Origin: an uncultured Prevotellaceae bacterium
GTDB lineage: Bacteria > Bacteroidota > Bacteroidia > Bacteroidales > Muribaculaceae
Assembly: GCA_947306175.1 (NCBI GenBank)
Contig: CAMZFV010000018.1
Coordinates: forward strand, 1 to 55,979
Direction: 5' to 3'
Length of the DNA: 55,979 nt
This document shows, in pieces, positions 8,620 through 17,360 of the stretch. Each line of letters starts with the position of its first letter. The stretch's first letter is position 1. The position numbers and the translations under genes are program-made. The notes beneath the pieces are model-generated. The model had not been told where the DNA came from and searched no databases. It saw only the letters and a program-made list of their open reading frames with translations.

Positions 8620-10080
8620 ATGGCAAAACAAGGACTGACACTGGAGCAGAAGCAGACGCAACGTCTGGCGCTCGAACAACAGCGCCTCTTGGGCATGGTG
8701 CTCGAGAAAAGCGATGCCGAGATGGCCGAATTCATCGACAACAAGGTCAATGAGATTCAGGCGCTTGAGAAGAAATCCGACGAGGGCGACGAGTATGACA
8801 ATAACACCGACCGTCAAGCGGAACGCGAAAACGAACGTGTGCCAGCCGATGAAGTCAACGCCGAAACCAACGGCGATGACGACACCATGGCTTGGTACCG
8901 CTATTTCGCCAACAACCGCAGCCGCGACGATGAGTACTACGCGCCGACCGCAGTGAGCGAGAAGACCCTGCAGGAGTTCCTGAACGACCAGTTGGGTGAG
9001 TTGGAGCTCGACGAAACCCAGCAGATCATTGCCCGTGCCATTGTGGGCAATATCGAGGATAACGGGTACCTGCGCCGCAGCACGACCGAGATTGCCGATG
9101 ACGTGACCTTCAATGACGGATATGTTGTCGATACACAGCAAGTCGAGGAGATGCTCAAGGTGGTCCAGAGCCTGGATCCGCCAGGCATCGCTGCACGTGA
9201 CCTGCGCGAGTGCATGCTGCTGCAATTGCGCCGCAAGCCCAGTAACCCCGATGTGGACCTCGCCATCACCATTGTCGATAAGTACTTTGACGAATTGGCT
9301 TCCATGCGTTTTGACTCTCTGGCACGCAAGCTGGATGTGGATGCTGAGACCTTGGAACGTGTGTTTAAGCATCAGATCAGGCGTGGCCTTAACCCCTATC
9401 CCGGAAATGCCTTCGGCACCCGTTCCTACATCACCCAGCAGGTGACCCCCGACTTTGACGTGGAGCTGGACGAGGATAACAAACGCTTGACAGTGACCTT
9501 GCGCAACAACATCCCCGCGTTGCAGATCAGCGAGAGCTACACACTCATGAGCAAGCGCTACAAGGAGGGTACCCCCTTGACCGTCAAGGAGACCAAGGAG
9601 AAGAAGCAGATCATGGACGCCTACCAGCGCGCCAGCATGTTTATCGAGGTGCTCAAGCAGCGACAGGAGACGTTGTTCAACACCATGAGCGCCATCGTCA
9701 AGTGTCAGCAGGACTATTTCATGAGCGGTGACGAGCGTGACCTCAAGCCGCTGGGACAGCAGCAGATTGCCGACATGATCGGCAAGGACGTCTCGGTGGT
9801 GTCAAGGGCTGTCAGCAACAAGTATGTGCAGCTGCCGTGGGGCGTCAAGAGCCTGAAATCCTTCTTCAGCGAGGACATCAATGGCGCTTCCCGCCACGAG
9901 GTATATGACGACCTGAAAAAACTGGTCGATGCCGAGGACAAGCGCCACCCCTTAAGTGACGATGCCCTGTGCGACCGCCTCAAGGAAATGGGCTACAAGC
10001 TGGAGCGCCGCACCGTCGCCAAGTACCGCGACGCCCTTGACATCCCCAGCAGCACCGTCCGCCGCCGCATGGCCAAATAA
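8620..10080 (+). CDS. rpoN: RNA polymerase sigma-54 factor RpoN
   Basis: A 486-aa sigma factor for -24/-12 promoters, which needs an AAA+ activator to open them. Region I is the Gln-rich start (LTLEQKQTQRLALEQQRLL). An acidic region II follows (about residues 45-110), then the core-binding domain (LDPPGIAARDLRECMLLQL), a helix-turn-helix region (LGQQQIADMIGKDVSVVSRA) and the RpoN box RRTVAKYRDALDIP at about 463-476. All parts are present and the length is normal. No enhancer-binding activator is encoded in the window. A PAP2-like membrane protein gene follows after a heptamer-repeat spacer. Confidence 0.97.
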   Translation: MAKQGLTLEQKQTQRLALEQQRLLGMVLEKSDAEMAEFIDNKVNEIQALEKKSDEGDEYDNNTDRQAERENERVPADEVNAETNGDDDTMAWYRYFANNRSRDDEYYAPTAVSEKTLQEFLNDQLGELELDETQQIIARAIVGNIEDNGYLRRSTTEIADDVTFNDGYVVDTQQVEEMLKVVQSLDPPGIAARDLRECMLLQLRRKPSNPDVDLAITIVDKYFDELASMRFDSLARKLDVDAETLERVFKHQIRRGLNPYPGNAFGTRSYITQQVTPDFDVELDEDNKRLTVTLRNNIPALQISESYTLMSKRYKEGTPLTVKETKEKKQIMDAYQRASMFIEVLKQRQETLFNTMSAIVKCQQDYFMSGDERDLKPLGQQQIADMIGKDVSVVSRAVSNKYVQLPWGVKSLKSFFSEDINGASRHEVYDDLKKLVDAEDKRHPLSDDALCDRLKEMGYKLERRTVAKYRDALDIPSSTVRRRMAK

Positions 10081-10108
10081 CCCTAACATTTTAATTAAAA
10101 AGTCTTAC

Positions 10109-10145
10109 CACCTAAAGCCTATCACCTAAAGCCTAAAGCCTAAAG
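10109..10145 (+). repeat. Heptamer array CCTAAAG, between rpoN and membrane protein gene
   Basis: About five tandem units of the type cctaaag / cctatca fill the spacer up to 3 bp before the next ATG. Confidence 0.85.
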
Positions 10146-10147
10146 AT

Positions 10148-10786
10148 ATGAACCGCTTCACAGTCAATAAATTCATCGCAGGACTGGCCAACTTCCTCTC
10201 CACGATATTCAGCCCCCTGCTGATGCCCACCTATGGCGTTTTCCTGGTGCTGTGGGTTTCGGTGTTATGTCTGTTGCCCTATGGCACACGCGTCTCGGTT
10301 TTGCTTGTGTGCATGGGTATCACCTGCATCATTCCGCTCATCTTCCTGAGTGTGATGCGCCATTTCAAGCTGGTTAGTGACCTCCATGTCGAGGTGCGGG
10401 AACAGCGCTTTATCCCCTTTGTCTTTGTAGCGGTGTGTTACATCGCTGCCGCCTATTACCTCTTTTATTGCCACTCCCCGCGATGGTTCTACATGTTTAT
10501 GGTGGGGTCGGCGGTCACTGTCCTGGTGATGGCGCTCATCAACCTCAAGTGGAAAATCAGCGCCCACATGGCAGGCTTTGGCGGCATCATCGGCCTCGTT
10601 TATCAGATTCATGTGCAGGGCTTGAGTGGCTTTGACCTCTTCTGGCTCCTCTGCGTCTTGGTGCTTATGGCTGGACTGCTGGGTTCCGCAAGGCTGGTGC
10701 TCAAGCGTCACGACATGTGGCAGGTGTTGTCAGGTGTAGTGGTAGGTTTCCTCTGTGTCTCCCTAACCATGCGTTTCTTAGGGTAA
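10148..10786 (+). CDS. Polytopic membrane protein, possibly PAP2-like
   Basis: A 212-aa very hydrophobic protein with about six membrane helices (for example YGVFLVLWVSVLCLL, FIPFVFVAVCYIAAAYYLFY, FYMFMVGSAVTVLVMALI, LFWLLCVLVLMAGLLGSARL). The order of features, including a KISAHMAGFGG segment after the fourth helix, resembles PAP2-superfamily membrane proteins found next to rpoN in Bacteroidales. The classic phosphatase motifs are not complete, so enzymatic activity is uncertain. It sits between rpoN and ispG and is separated from both by heptamer arrays. Confidence 0.65.
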   Translation: MNRFTVNKFIAGLANFLSTIFSPLLMPTYGVFLVLWVSVLCLLPYGTRVSVLLVCMGITCIIPLIFLSVMRHFKLVSDLHVEVREQRFIPFVFVAVCYIAAAYYLFYCHSPRWFYMFMVGSAVTVLVMALINLKWKISAHMAGFGGIIGLVYQIHVQGLSGFDLFWLLCVLVLMAGLLGSARLVLKRHDMWQVLSGVVVGFLCVSLTMRFLG

Positions 10787-10790
10787 AACA

Positions 10791-10868
10791 ACTAACAACT
10801 AAGGACTAAGGACTAAGAACTAAGGACTAAGAACTAAGGACTAAGAACTAAGGACTAGAAACTTAAAA
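10791..10868 (+). repeat. Heptamer array ACTAAGG/ACTAAGA, about 11 units
   Basis: The spacer between the membrane protein gene and ispG is almost entirely tandem 7-mers: ACTAACA, ACTAAGG and ACTAAGA alternating, ending ACTAGAA ACTTAAA. It is the longest array in the window. It ends 8 bp before the ispG ATG. Confidence 0.9.
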
Positions 10869-10876
10869 CCAAAAAT

Positions 10877-12700
10877 ATGAACCCATTCAACTATAAACGG
10901 CGTTCGACAGTCAGTGTCACGGTGGGCGGCATCGCGATGGGTAGCGAGTGGCCCGTGCGTGTCCAGTCGATGACCAACACTCCGACCGATGACATTGAGG
11001 CCAGTGCGACCCAGTGTCAGCGCATCGCCTACGCCGGCTCCGACTACGTCCGCTTAACCGCCCAGGGCGTGAAGCAGGCCCAGAGCATCGGCGAAATCTC
11101 TCGGGCGTTGCGTGCCCGCGGTTGTGACATCCCCCTGATTGCCGACATCCACTTCAACCCCAATGCCGCCATGACGGCGGCTCAGGTCTGTGAGGGCGTA
11201 CGCATCAATCCTGGCAACTTTGTCGATCCTGCCCGTACGTTCAAGCAGCTGGAATACACCGACGAGGAATATACCGCCGAACTGGGGCGCATCCGCGAGG
11301 CGCTGCTGCCCTTTATCGCCCTCTGCCGCGAGCATCACACAGCGGTGCGCCTCGGCGTGAATCACGGCTCCCTGAGTGACCGCATCATGAGCCGTTATGG
11401 CAACACTGCAGCGGGCATGGTCGAGAGCGTGATGGAGTTCCTGCGCGTGTTTGTGCAGGAACAGTTTATGGATGTTGTCATCTCGATGAAGGCCTCCAAC
11501 GTCGTCGTCATGGTCGAGGCCGTAAGGCGGCTGGTCGATGCGATGGACCGCGAGGACATGCACTTCCCGCTCCACCTCGGCGTGACCGAGGCTGGCTTTG
11601 GCGAGGATGGCCGCATCAAGAGCGCTGTGGGCATTGGCACACTCATGGCCGAGGGGCTTGGCGATACCATCCGCGTCTCGCTCAGCGAGGAACCCGAACT
11701 GGAAATCCCCGTGGCACGCAAACTGGTGAGCTACATCGCCTCCCGCGAGGGCTACGACCCCATCGTGGGAGAATATGCCGAGGGCTATGACCCCTTGTGC
11801 CCCGAGCGGCGCGAGACCGTCATGGTAGATGGCCGCATCGGTGGCAACCTGCCCCCTGTGGTGATTGCCAGCTACCGCCCCGACGAACTTGACGGCGCTG
11901 ATCTTCAGCCCGACTTCTTCTATAGCGGCGACGGACTCATCGACGGGATGCACCAGTTCCTGGTGCCCCTGGACCGCTGGAGTGGTGAGCGCAACGTCTA
12001 TCCCCTGCTCACCCTCGGCGAGTGGAATCGTTGCCCCGATACCCGCCTGCGTTTCCTGCAGCTGCCAGCCTCCACATCCGTCGATCGCCTGGACTTTCTG
12101 CGCGACCGCACCGACACGGTGCTGGTCATCACTCCCGTCGGGACAAATATCCCTGGCGAGGAGCAGGCGTTGACCCATGCCCTCGACCATGCGGGCATCC
12201 ATTGTCCCGTAGTGGTGCGCAACACCTATGCCGACAGCTCCAGCGAGTGGCTGCAGGTCAAGGCAGGCACCGACATGGGTGCCGTTATGCTCAACGGCCG
12301 CGCCGATGGCATCTGGCTCGAAGCGCCTACTTTCCGCAATGGCGCTGAGGTCATCCGTTATGCCTTTGCCATCCTCCAGGCGGCACGTCAGCGCATGAGC
12401 AAGACGGAGTTCATCTCATGCCCGGGCTGCGGCAGGACGATGTTCGACCTCCAGACCACCGTCAAGCGCGTCCAGCAGGCCACGTCCCACCTTTCCCACC
12501 TCAAGATCGGTGTCATGGGCTGCATCGTCAACGGACCAGGCGAGATGGCCGATGCCGACTACGGCTACGTGGGCGCTGCGGCAGGCCGCATCAGCCTTTA
12601 CAAGGGTAAGCAATGCATCGAGATGAACATCCCCGAGGATGACGCTATCGACCGCCTCATCGCCCTCATCAAGCAAAACAACGACTGGCGCGATCCCTAA
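10877..12700 (+). CDS. ispG: 4-hydroxy-3-methylbut-2-enyl diphosphate synthase IspG (GcpE), long form
   Basis: A 607-aa iron-sulfur enzyme of the MEP isoprenoid pathway, which converts methylerythritol cyclodiphosphate to HMBPP. The N-terminal TIM barrel is clear (VGGIAMGSEWPVRVQSMTNT; PLIADIHFNP; VRINPGNF). The C-terminal part holds the [4Fe-4S] ligands: CPGCGR (Cys515, Cys518) and GVMGCIVNGPGEM (Cys549). It is about 230 residues longer than the E. coli enzyme because of a central insert (about residues 270-490), as in the plant, chlamydial and Bacteroidetes type. It shares its transcript direction with rpoN and the following lipoprotein, separated by heptamer arrays. Confidence 0.97.
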   Translation: MNPFNYKRRSTVSVTVGGIAMGSEWPVRVQSMTNTPTDDIEASATQCQRIAYAGSDYVRLTAQGVKQAQSIGEISRALRARGCDIPLIADIHFNPNAAMTAAQVCEGVRINPGNFVDPARTFKQLEYTDEEYTAELGRIREALLPFIALCREHHTAVRLGVNHGSLSDRIMSRYGNTAAGMVESVMEFLRVFVQEQFMDVVISMKASNVVVMVEAVRRLVDAMDREDMHFPLHLGVTEAGFGEDGRIKSAVGIGTLMAEGLGDTIRVSLSEEPELEIPVARKLVSYIASREGYDPIVGEYAEGYDPLCPERRETVMVDGRIGGNLPPVVIASYRPDELDGADLQPDFFYSGDGLIDGMHQFLVPLDRWSGERNVYPLLTLGEWNRCPDTRLRFLQLPASTSVDRLDFLRDRTDTVLVITPVGTNIPGEEQALTHALDHAGIHCPVVVRNTYADSSSEWLQVKAGTDMGAVMLNGRADGIWLEAPTFRNGAEVIRYAFAILQAARQRMSKTEFISCPGCGRTMFDLQTTVKRVQQATSHLSHLKIGVMGCIVNGPGEMADADYGYVGAAAGRISLYKGKQCIEMNIPEDDAIDRLIALIKQNNDWRDP

Positions 12701-12704
12701 CTCA

Positions 12705-12780
12705 GAGTTTTTAGTTTCTAGTCCCTAGTTTCTAGTTTTTTAGATTCCTAAAGCCTAACACCTAAAGCCTAAAGCCTAAA
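12705..12780 (+). repeat. Heptamer array of two types, ispG to lipoprotein
   Basis: Units of the type TTTCTAG / TCCCTAG (12705-12745) are followed by CCTAAAG / CCTAACA units up to the next ATG. The first half is the complementary-strand form of the same heptamer class. Confidence 0.85.
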
Positions 12781-12781
12781 A

Positions 12782-13771
12782 ATGAAATACTTCTTTCTTT
12801 CGATAATCGCCTTGGCACTCATGTCGTGCAGCAGCGACAGTTTCAAGATCGACGGCAACATCGCCCATGTCGAGGGAGCCGTGAGAATCATCTTCCTCGG
12901 CGACTCGGGCATGGTCGATCAATTGGTCAATTTGGACAAGAAGGGACACTTCTCCTTTGAAGGGGAAGCCGCTGAGCCAGCTATCGTGAACATCCTCAAT
13001 AACAAGAGTGAGCGATTGGCGATCATGGTGGCAAAAAACGGTGACCACCTCAAGGTCAAGGGCGATGCTGCTAAGCCCATGTCCATCAAGGTCAAGGGCA
13101 ACGCACTCAACGAGGACTGGCAGCTCTTCCGTAACGAGCATGCCGCCTTCTACACCGACCCCAATCCCAGCCGACTCGATGCCGCCATCGAGAAATATGT
13201 GCGCGAGAACCCCGCCGATGTCCTGTCTACCATCCTGCTCATGACCGACTATAGCGACTACAGCGACCGCGCCAAAATAGACAAAATGTTGCAAGGCATA
13301 GACCTGAAAGCACGCCCCGAATCCCTCGTCAGCCATTTCACCGAGAGGGCAACAGCAAGAAACACCAACATGCCCCGACTGATTAGCCTCAAACTCGCCA
13401 AGACTGGTGGTGTATTTGAGGAAATCCCCCTGATGGACCACGTCACCCTTATCAGCCTGTGGGCCAACCCCCAGAATGACCGCAACGCCCTCATTCAGCA
13501 GTTAGAAACCCTCGATGACCAGATTCAGGTCCTCGATGTACTCACCGAGAGCGACACCCTTCGTTGGCACAAGACCATCGCTGGCGACCCCCAGTCTTGG
13601 AAACATTACTGGGCCCCAAGCGGCCCTCTGGAGATGGGCATTCAGCTCCTCGGCATCACCACCATGCCCTGGTTCGCCGTCACCGACAGCACCGGCATGG
13701 TCACCTACTCAGGCCCCTCTCTCCCCTCCGCCATCCACACCGCCACCTCTACCATAAAAGGACAACAATAA
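12782..13771 (+). CDS. Lipoprotein with DUF4369-like domain and degenerate thioredoxin fold
   Basis: A 329-aa lipoprotein with lipobox LMSC (Cys near residue 16), so it is probably anchored in an outer-membrane leaflet. Residues about 20-130 (FKIDGNIAHVEGAVRIIFLG) match the DUF4369 beta domain common at the N-terminus of Bacteroidetes thioredoxin-like lipoproteins. Residues about 218-329 keep the thioredoxin outline: HVTLISLWANP where the strand and active-site turn belong, then TTMPWFAVTDSTGMVTY with the cis-proline segment. The CxxC pair is replaced (WANP), so disulfide activity is unlikely. The stop codon lies inside the left arm of the palindromic element at 13756-13911. Confidence 0.75.
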   Translation: MKYFFLSIIALALMSCSSDSFKIDGNIAHVEGAVRIIFLGDSGMVDQLVNLDKKGHFSFEGEAAEPAIVNILNNKSERLAIMVAKNGDHLKVKGDAAKPMSIKVKGNALNEDWQLFRNEHAAFYTDPNPSRLDAAIEKYVRENPADVLSTILLMTDYSDYSDRAKIDKMLQGIDLKARPESLVSHFTERATARNTNMPRLISLKLAKTGGVFEEIPLMDHVTLISLWANPQNDRNALIQQLETLDDQIQVLDVLTESDTLRWHKTIAGDPQSWKHYWAPSGPLEMGIQLLGITTMPWFAVTDSTGMVTYSGPSLPSAIHTATSTIKGQQ

Positions 13772-13911
13772 GTACAATAAATACAATAAAATAAAAACAA
13801 CTCTAACAACGGTGAACAACTTTTTAATTAATTGTTGTTCACCGTTGTAAAAGTTATTTGACAGCCGTGCGCGGATGCCGTTGTATTTTTTGTACTTATT
13901 GTTTTCCTTTT
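13756..13911. repeat. Palindromic element, copy A (31-bp arms)
   Basis: The arms at 13756-13786 and 13881-13911 are inverted repeats matching at 29 of 31 positions (AAAAGGA-AACAATAAGTACAA core). The left arm overlaps the last codons of the lipoprotein gene. The interior holds a separate 15-bp perfect hairpin (13806-13848) and a GCGGATGCC box. A related copy is at 22129-22215. Confidence 0.8.
13806..13848. terminator. Bidirectional terminator between convergent genes
   Basis: ACAACGGTGAACAAC at 13806-13820 pairs perfectly with GTTGTTCACCGTTGT at 13834-13848, across a 13-base T/A-rich loop. It lies between convergent genes and can serve both. Confidence 0.8.
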
Positions 13912-13915
13912 GAAA

Positions 13916-15262
13916 TCAGTAATTGATTTCGATGAGGCGTGGGTCGTCGTTGGTGAGCGTGGTGTAGCCGTCGGCGATGGTGAGTGTGCCATCGACGTCG
14001 AGTGCTTTACCGTTTGGGGCGCAGCTGTAGAAATAGCCGCCGCTGATGTTGCAGTCTGTGTCACACTTCACGCCCTTCGGGACGACGCTCGTCTGCTCTC
14101 CCGTCACCACGACATTGAGTTCACCGCCAGTGAAGTTGAACGGCTGTGCCACGTTGATACCCTTGGCGTCGTTGCCTGTACACTTGATGTTGAGCGTGCC
14201 GCCAGTCATCTTCAGGTTATAGTCCGATTTCACGCCTGCAGCGCCTGTCGAGACGGGCTCACCCAACGAATCGGTCTCCAGCTTGGTGGTTCCCGTGTTG
14301 ATGATTGTCGTACGTCCGCCAGTGATGTAAATCAGGCTGTCGCAATTGATGCCCTTGGCGCCATCGGCAGCGATTTCCATGTTGATCACGCCGCCCTTGA
14401 TGTGGACGTAGTCCTTGCCCTTGATGCCGTGGCCGCTCGTACTGTTGAGGTACATCTTGGTGCCAGGACGGATGAAGATATAGTCGTCGCTCGCAATACA
14501 GTGCTTGCCTACGCTATAGACGTTCAACAGGCCCTTGCCGCTGACCAGAATCTGGCCCTCGCTGAAGATGGACGCCTTCTCGTCTTCGCCCTCGACGGTA
14601 TCATACTCCTCGCCGTCGTGCACGGTGTTGACGGTGCCCGCGTTCATCACCAGATAGAATGACTTGCCGCACTGGTTGTTGATCGCGGCACCATGGGGAT
14701 TGGTGATGTCCACACCGTTGAGCTGCAGTTGGAACTTGCGCTCGCTGTAGAACTTCAATGACCCGTTGCTGGTGCTGCCGCTGACGATGTAGCGCACGCG
14801 CTTGGCGGTCGTGGTGATGGTCACATGAGCCCCGTCGATGTCAACGAACACCGTGGCCGGATTGCCCGTTACCGTGGCCGTCTCCCCGTCGAAGTTGATC
14901 CTCACCGTGGTGGCCCATATCGTATTCTCGACATAGTCATTATAGTCGGGAGCATCCTCGTCCTGAGTGACATACTCGGCAGGCTCGGTCAGCTCGCTGT
15001 CATCCAGAACGATTTCCTTGGGAATCAGTTCTTCCTCGGGGCCGTTGAGGATGACTTCAATCACGGCGTTCACGTCGCTGATGGTTATCTCGCCGTCACC
15101 ATTCACGTCGGCCAGCGGATTGTTTTCACCGCTCAGTATGACATCGATGACGGCATTGATGTCAGCGATATTGACCTCGTCGTCACCATTCACGTCGCCA
15201 GTGATTGCCGATGCCGTCAAGCCCAGCGTTATTGCGATCAACCCAAACAATATCCTTTTCAT
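13916..15262 (-). CDS. Secreted Cthe_2159-type carbohydrate-binding beta-helix protein with N-terminal dockerin-like domain
   Basis: A 448-aa protein read from the ATG at 15262; the frame extends to a TTG at 15283, which is less likely. After the signal peptide, residues about 18-75 carry two dockerin-type calcium loops (GDVNGDDEVNIADINAVIDV, DVNGDGEITISDVNAVIEV). A linker leads to a Cthe_2159-type domain: SGSTSNGSLKFYSERKFQL, LNGVDITNPHGAAINNQ, then a ladder of short repeats (SDDYIFIRPG, ITGGRTTI, MTGGTLNI, ISGGYFYS). In Clostridium thermocellum this fold is a calcium-dependent polygalacturonate-binding beta-helix. It is the last gene of the VTC operon and paralogous to the gene 119 bp upstream. 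Confidence 0.85.
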   Translation of the reverse strand: MKRILFGLIAITLGLTASAITGDVNGDDEVNIADINAVIDVILSGENNPLADVNGDGEITISDVNAVIEVILNGPEEELIPKEIVLDDSELTEPAEYVTQDEDAPDYNDYVENTIWATTVRINFDGETATVTGNPATVFVDIDGAHVTITTTAKRVRYIVSGSTSNGSLKFYSERKFQLQLNGVDITNPHGAAINNQCGKSFYLVMNAGTVNTVHDGEEYDTVEGEDEKASIFSEGQILVSGKGLLNVYSVGKHCIASDDYIFIRPGTKMYLNSTSGHGIKGKDYVHIKGGVINMEIAADGAKGINCDSLIYITGGRTTIINTGTTKLETDSLGEPVSTGAAGVKSDYNLKMTGGTLNIKCTGNDAKGINVAQPFNFTGGELNVVVTGEQTSVVPKGVKCDTDCNISGGYFYSCAPNGKALDVDGTLTIADGYTTLTNDDPRLIEINY

Positions 15263-15317
15263 TCTTCTGGTAGTTGTTTTCAATTATCTATATACTTGTC
15301 AGCTATTCGGTTTTCTC

Positions 15318-15346
15318 TCTAAACTATAAACCCTAAACTCTAAACT
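15318..15346. repeat. Heptamer array CTCTAAA/CTATAAA
   Basis: Four 7-mers (CTCTAAA, CTATAAA, CCCTAAA, CTCTAAA) read on the + strand, although the flanking genes are on the minus strand. The array abuts the hairpin at 15347-15380. Confidence 0.8.
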
Positions 15347-15380
15347 TCAGTTAGATAAAGTGCCAACTTTATCTAACTGA
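15347..15380 (-). terminator. 15-bp perfect hairpin between the two Cthe_2159-type genes
   Basis: TCAGTTAGATAAAGT (15347-15361) pairs perfectly with ACTTTATCTAACTGA (15366-15380) around a 4-base loop. It begins 1 bp after the stop codon of the upstream minus-strand gene. There is no U run on that strand, so it may stabilise or process the mRNA rather than terminate it. Confidence 0.65.
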
Positions 15381-15381
15381 G

Positions 15382-16596
15382 TCAATAGGCGATTGTGATC
15401 ACTTTAGGCCCGTGGTCATAAGTCTTGTAGCCCGGGGCCACATGGGTCGTGCCGCTCACGTCAAGCGGGTCGCTGCGGCGGCTGTAAGTGTAAAAGTAGC
15501 CGCCCGTGATGCTCAGGTTGCGGTCAATCTTCACGCCTTTAGGGCTTTTTATTAAGCGGGTGCCTGCCGCCACAGCCATGAACGTGCCACCCTGGATGGC
15601 CACATCCCATTTGGCATTCATTCCCTTGCCGCCGTCGCCCGTGGCCTTGAGTTTGACGGTGCCGCCGTTCACGACGAGCAGCGTGTCGCAGTACAGGGCT
15701 GCACAGGACGTGGTATCGGTCAAATCGCTCTCGTCGGTGATGCGGGTGTCACCGTTGCTGATGGCCACCAGCCGGCCTCCATTGACAGTCATCGGGCCAC
15801 CGCTGCGCACACCCTTGGCACCCACGCCACTGGTTTCCACATTAATGACACCGCCGTCCAAGATGATGCCGTCGTTGGCACGCAGGCCGTCGAGCGCAGT
15901 ACTGTAAACATTGATTTTCACGCCAGGACGCACGCGGATGTAGTCATCGCTTCGGATGCCGCCGCGGCCCTCGGCAATGACATCGAGTGTCCCTCGGCCG
16001 CTGAAGACGATCTGGCCCTCGCTGAAGAGTGCCGCCTTCTGGTCTTCCTCATCGACCATCGTATAGGTCGCGCCGTCCTGCAGACGGTTGCTCGTGCCGT
16101 CGGCCAGCACCACATACATCGTCTTGCCGCCCTGGTTATTGATGGCGGCGCCATGGGGATTGGTGATTTGGGCACCGTTGAGTAGAATCTGGAAACGCTT
16201 GTCGCCGTAGAACTTCAACGAACCATCGGTAGTCGTGCCGCTGACAACGAACTTCACAGGGCCCGACATGTTCATGACGGTGACATGGGCGCCACTGGTC
16301 TGAACCGACACACCGCTCACACGGCCGTTCACCGTGGCGGTCGCGCCGTCGTAATTGATCTCGATGACCTTGTTCCACGCCGAGTTCTCCACATAGTCGT
16401 TATAGGCCGAGTCGGCCTCGTCGGTCACGGGCACATCGTCGGCCTCGGTCATGTCGCTGTAGTCCAGTTCGATGCTGGCGGGCTCCACCTGATACTGCGC
16501 GATGATGTCGTCCATGTCGCTGTCATCGTTCACGCACGATGTCAGGCCAAGGACCATCACGGTCAATAGGAGGCTATAGTGTAGTAGTCGCTTCAT
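15382..16596 (-). CDS. Cthe_2159-type beta-helix lipoprotein
   Basis: A 404-aa lipoprotein read from the ATG at 16596; a TTG at 16605 in frame is rejected. The lipobox is LTSC. A low-complexity acidic linker follows (DDSDMDDI, YSDMTEADD). The Cthe_2159-type domain then has motifs nearly identical to its downstream paralog: SGTTTDGSLKFYGDKRFQI, LNGAQITNPHGAAINNQGG, SDDYIRVRPG, LDGGVINVE, INGG/VNGG turns and ITGGYFYTYS. Unlike the paralog it has no dockerin and is anchored by lipid. It starts 5 bp after the DUF2490 gene stop, so it is translationally close to it. Its role is probably polysaccharide or pectin binding at the envelope; the ligand is unknown. Confidence 0.85.
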   Translation of the reverse strand: MKRLLHYSLLLTVMVLGLTSCVNDDSDMDDIIAQYQVEPASIELDYSDMTEADDVPVTDEADSAYNDYVENSAWNKVIEINYDGATATVNGRVSGVSVQTSGAHVTVMNMSGPVKFVVSGTTTDGSLKFYGDKRFQILLNGAQITNPHGAAINNQGGKTMYVVLADGTSNRLQDGATYTMVDEEDQKAALFSEGQIVFSGRGTLDVIAEGRGGIRSDDYIRVRPGVKINVYSTALDGLRANDGIILDGGVINVETSGVGAKGVRSGGPMTVNGGRLVAISNGDTRITDESDLTDTTSCAALYCDTLLVVNGGTVKLKATGDGGKGMNAKWDVAIQGGTFMAVAAGTRLIKSPKGVKIDRNLSITGGYFYTYSRRSDPLDVSGTTHVAPGYKTYDHGPKVITIAY

Positions 16597-16601
16597 AACG
16601 G

Positions 16602-17360
16602 TCAAAATTTATAAGTGTAGCCCATGCCCAGCATGTGGATGTTGGTGTCTTCGGTCTTGTCCCTATAGAACTGACCTCGGTAATACAGCTTGAAATTGTG
16701 CTTCTTCTTGTGGCTGCGCTCCACGCCCACGATGACGCGCGTCTGGTCCAGCTGGCGGGTCGTGTGCAGTTCCACGCTGGCAAACGGGTCGAACTTGCAC
16801 TTGGGGATGTCCCACTCCACCTGCAGGCGGCTGCGCATCACGTTCTTGCCCTTGCCCTTCACCTCGTGGTCTTCCCACTCACCCTCGTCAAAGTCAAAGT
16901 TGTCGATCATCTTGGAGGGGCGATAGGTGTATTGCCAGCGTTCACGCAGGCTCAATTCCACGCGCTGGATCTTGTGGCTGCCCGTCAGCGTCACGTTGAA
17001 GCGGTGACGCACGCCCCAGTAGCTGGGACGCCAGTTGTTATAGCTCACGCCGTCATCCTGATAGGTGATTTTCTCGCGGTTGTTGTCGATGAGCAGGTCG
17101 TAGCCTCCACTGGCCTTGAGCCACGGCAGGACCTTGTAGCTGATGTCGGCAGCGAGCCCCACGCGGGATGCGGTGCGGAAGCTGTTGCGCGAGCGGAATT
17201 CGGCCTCAAAGCCTGCGTTCAGTCCCTTGGCGAGCTTGCGCGACGTTCCGGCCGAAACGATCAACCCGGCATCGTCGGCATGCGACAATGTCGGGAAAAT
17301 GGCTGTGCACAGCATCAGCACCAATGTTGCGATCAGTTGTTTTCTTTTACCTCTTGCCAT
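16602..17360 (-). CDS. DUF2490 outer-membrane beta-barrel protein
   Basis: A 252-aa protein with a signal peptide ending near LSHAD. The mature part is a run of alternating amphipathic strands (GLNAGFEAEFRSRNSFR, RFNVTLTGSHKIQRVELSLR, HNFKLYYRGQFYRDK) and ends in an aromatic residue (GYTYKF), as expected of an outer-membrane barrel. The pattern fits the DUF2490 family. Its first 28 bases overlap the end of the DUF4956 gene and the next gene starts 5 bp after its stop, so it is an integral operon member. It could export, anchor or receive a product of the inner-membrane partners; that is inference. Confidence 0.8.
   Translation of the reverse strand: MARGKRKQLIATLVLMLCTAIFPTLSHADDAGLIVSAGTSRKLAKGLNAGFEAEFRSRNSFRTASRVGLAADISYKVLPWLKASGGYDLLIDNNREKITYQDDGVSYNNWRPSYWGVRHRFNVTLTGSHKIQRVELSLRERWQYTYRPSKMIDNFDFDEGEWEDHEVKGKGKNVMRSRLQVEWDIPKCKFDPFASVELHTTRQLDQTRVIVGVERSHKKKHNFKLYYRGQFYRDKTEDTNIHMLGMGYTYKF

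Noticed and set aside
10791..10868. Tandem array considered as a CRISPR
   Set aside because: The unit is 7 bp with no unique spacers and no cas genes are present; it is a simple heptamer repeat.
15263..15283. Upstream start for the dockerin/Cthe_2159-type gene
   Set aside because: The first codon of the longer frame is TTG and the ATG at 15262 gives a typical signal peptide; the same argument removes the TTG at 16605 for the next gene.
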